Part shown: one piece after another, positions 5,535 to 5,781 of the stretch
Position numbering within the stretch: position 1 is the first letter of the stretch
Layout of the letters: each line of letters starts with the position of its first letter
Assembly (NCBI GenBank): GCA_946887155.1
Contig: CAMPKM010000209.1
Coordinates: 1 to 5,781, forward strand
Source of the DNA: an uncultured Gemmatimonadota bacterium
GTDB taxonomy: Bacteria > Gemmatimonadota > Gemmatimonadetes > Gemmatimonadales > Gemmatimonadaceae
Length of the DNA stretch: 5,781 nt
Reading direction: 5' to 3'
Notes under the pieces: generated by a model
Told to the model about the DNA's origin: nothing
The model's input: only the letters and a program-made list of their open reading frames with translations
Database searches by the model: none
Translations under genes and position numbers: made by a program

Positions 5535-5538
5535 CGTG

Positions 5539-5781
5539 CTACTTCGCTCTGGCCAGGCACTCGATCTCGACCTTCGCGTTCAGGGCGAGGCCGCTCGCGC
5601 CTAACGAAGTGCGGGCCGGCTTGTTGCCGGGGAAGAACGACACGTACACCTCGTTCATCGCGTCCCACTCCTTCATGTCGGCGATCATGACCGTGCACTT
5701 GAAGATGCGGTCCATCGACGATCCTGACTTCTCGAGCTAGTCGCGGATGTTCTCCTTCGTCTGGCGCGTTTAGGCCTGGAT
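5539..5781 (-). pseudogene. RidA (YjgF/YER057c) family gene with two in-frame stops, 5' end outside window
   Basis: Reading back from the TAG at 5539-5541, the frame gives TRQTKENIRD-stop-LEKSGSSMDRIFKCTVMIADMKEWDAMNEVYVSFFPGNKPARTSLGASGLALNAKVEIECLARAK. This is an unmistakable RidA C-terminal half, including the PARTSLGASGLALNAKVEIEC motif with the arginine that in RidA binds the substrate carboxylate. Active RidA proteins deaminate reactive enamine/imine intermediates in the cytoplasm. Two stops interrupt the frame: TAG (5737-5739) between RD and LEKSG, and TAA (5770-5772) after Gln-Ala. Both could derive from glutamine codons (CAG, CAA) by one C-to-T change. Only a 58-residue piece from the ATG at 5715 could be made. 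It is either a recent pseudogene or an assembly or sequencing error. It sits 4 bp upstream of the esterase start. Confidence 0.85.

Larger units (their letters stand above)
1956..5606 (+). repeat. Dispersed heptamer CCTAACG, six copies on one strand
   Basis: Exact copies lie at 1956-1962, 2184-2190, 2829-2835, 3952-3958, 5344-5350 and 5600-5606, all on the plus strand. I found no copy of the reverse complement CGTTAGG on the plus strand. The preceding base is always G or A. Five copies are inside minus-strand genes, all in the phase nCG-TTA-GGn (Leu-Gly), and one is in the loop of an intergenic hairpin. With this base composition, one strand should carry well under one copy by chance. Confidence 0.7.

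Noticed and set aside
5737..5772. Stop-codon reassignment (TAA/TAG read as Gln)
   Set aside because: The M24, M15 and esterase genes and the RidA frame itself all end at TAG at the expected family C-terminus.

Overview
This is a GC-rich bacterial segment. It carries two secreted hydrolases, a secreted metallopeptidase, a divergent GroES-like protein and a bacilliredoxin. The mix, the signal-peptide-bearing M24, M15 and esterase proteins, and the roughly 126-residue GroES variant fit Gemmatimonadota best. That assignment is an inference from gene style, not from a marker gene, and Acidobacteriota or a related soil or metagenome lineage cannot be excluded.

Layout, left to right. Positions 1-101 hold an inverted array of 8-bp GTGAGG-type units that runs into the 3' end of the first gene. 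Next come three minus-strand genes: a BrxA/BrxB-family bacilliredoxin (85-573), a GroES-like co-chaperonin that overlaps it by 11 bp (563-943), and, after a 204-bp gap with a possible 42-residue gene remnant (1007-1135), a secreted M24 Xaa-Pro-type aminopeptidase (1148-2545). The 374-bp divergent intergenic region (2546-2919) holds two REP-like imperfect palindromes and three small hairpins. A secreted M15/YcbK-like peptidase with a dockerin-like calcium loop follows on the plus strand (2920-3855) and ends at a good stem-loop terminator. The remaining genes are on the minus strand, transcribed towards the terminator: a RidA-family gene interrupted by two in-frame stops (5539 to the window edge), a secreted esterase 4 bp downstream of it (4476-5534), and a four-helix membrane protein (3912-4424).

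Working together. The GroES-like and bacilliredoxin genes look translationally coupled and suggest a cytoplasmic protein-quality and thiol-homeostasis unit. The M24 peptidase, M15 peptidase and esterase are all predicted to be exported and probably act on peptides, peptidoglycan and esters in the cell envelope. Nothing in the window joins all genes into one pathway.

The most unusual signal is the heptamer CCTAACG. It occurs six times, always on the plus strand, and five of the six copies fall in minus-strand genes in the same codon phase (nCG TTA GGn, Leu-Gly). Five of the six TTA leucine codons I found in the window's genes are inside this motif. This suggests selection on the DNA word rather than on the protein. 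No complete defence system, CRISPR array, transposase, tRNA or rRNA is visible.
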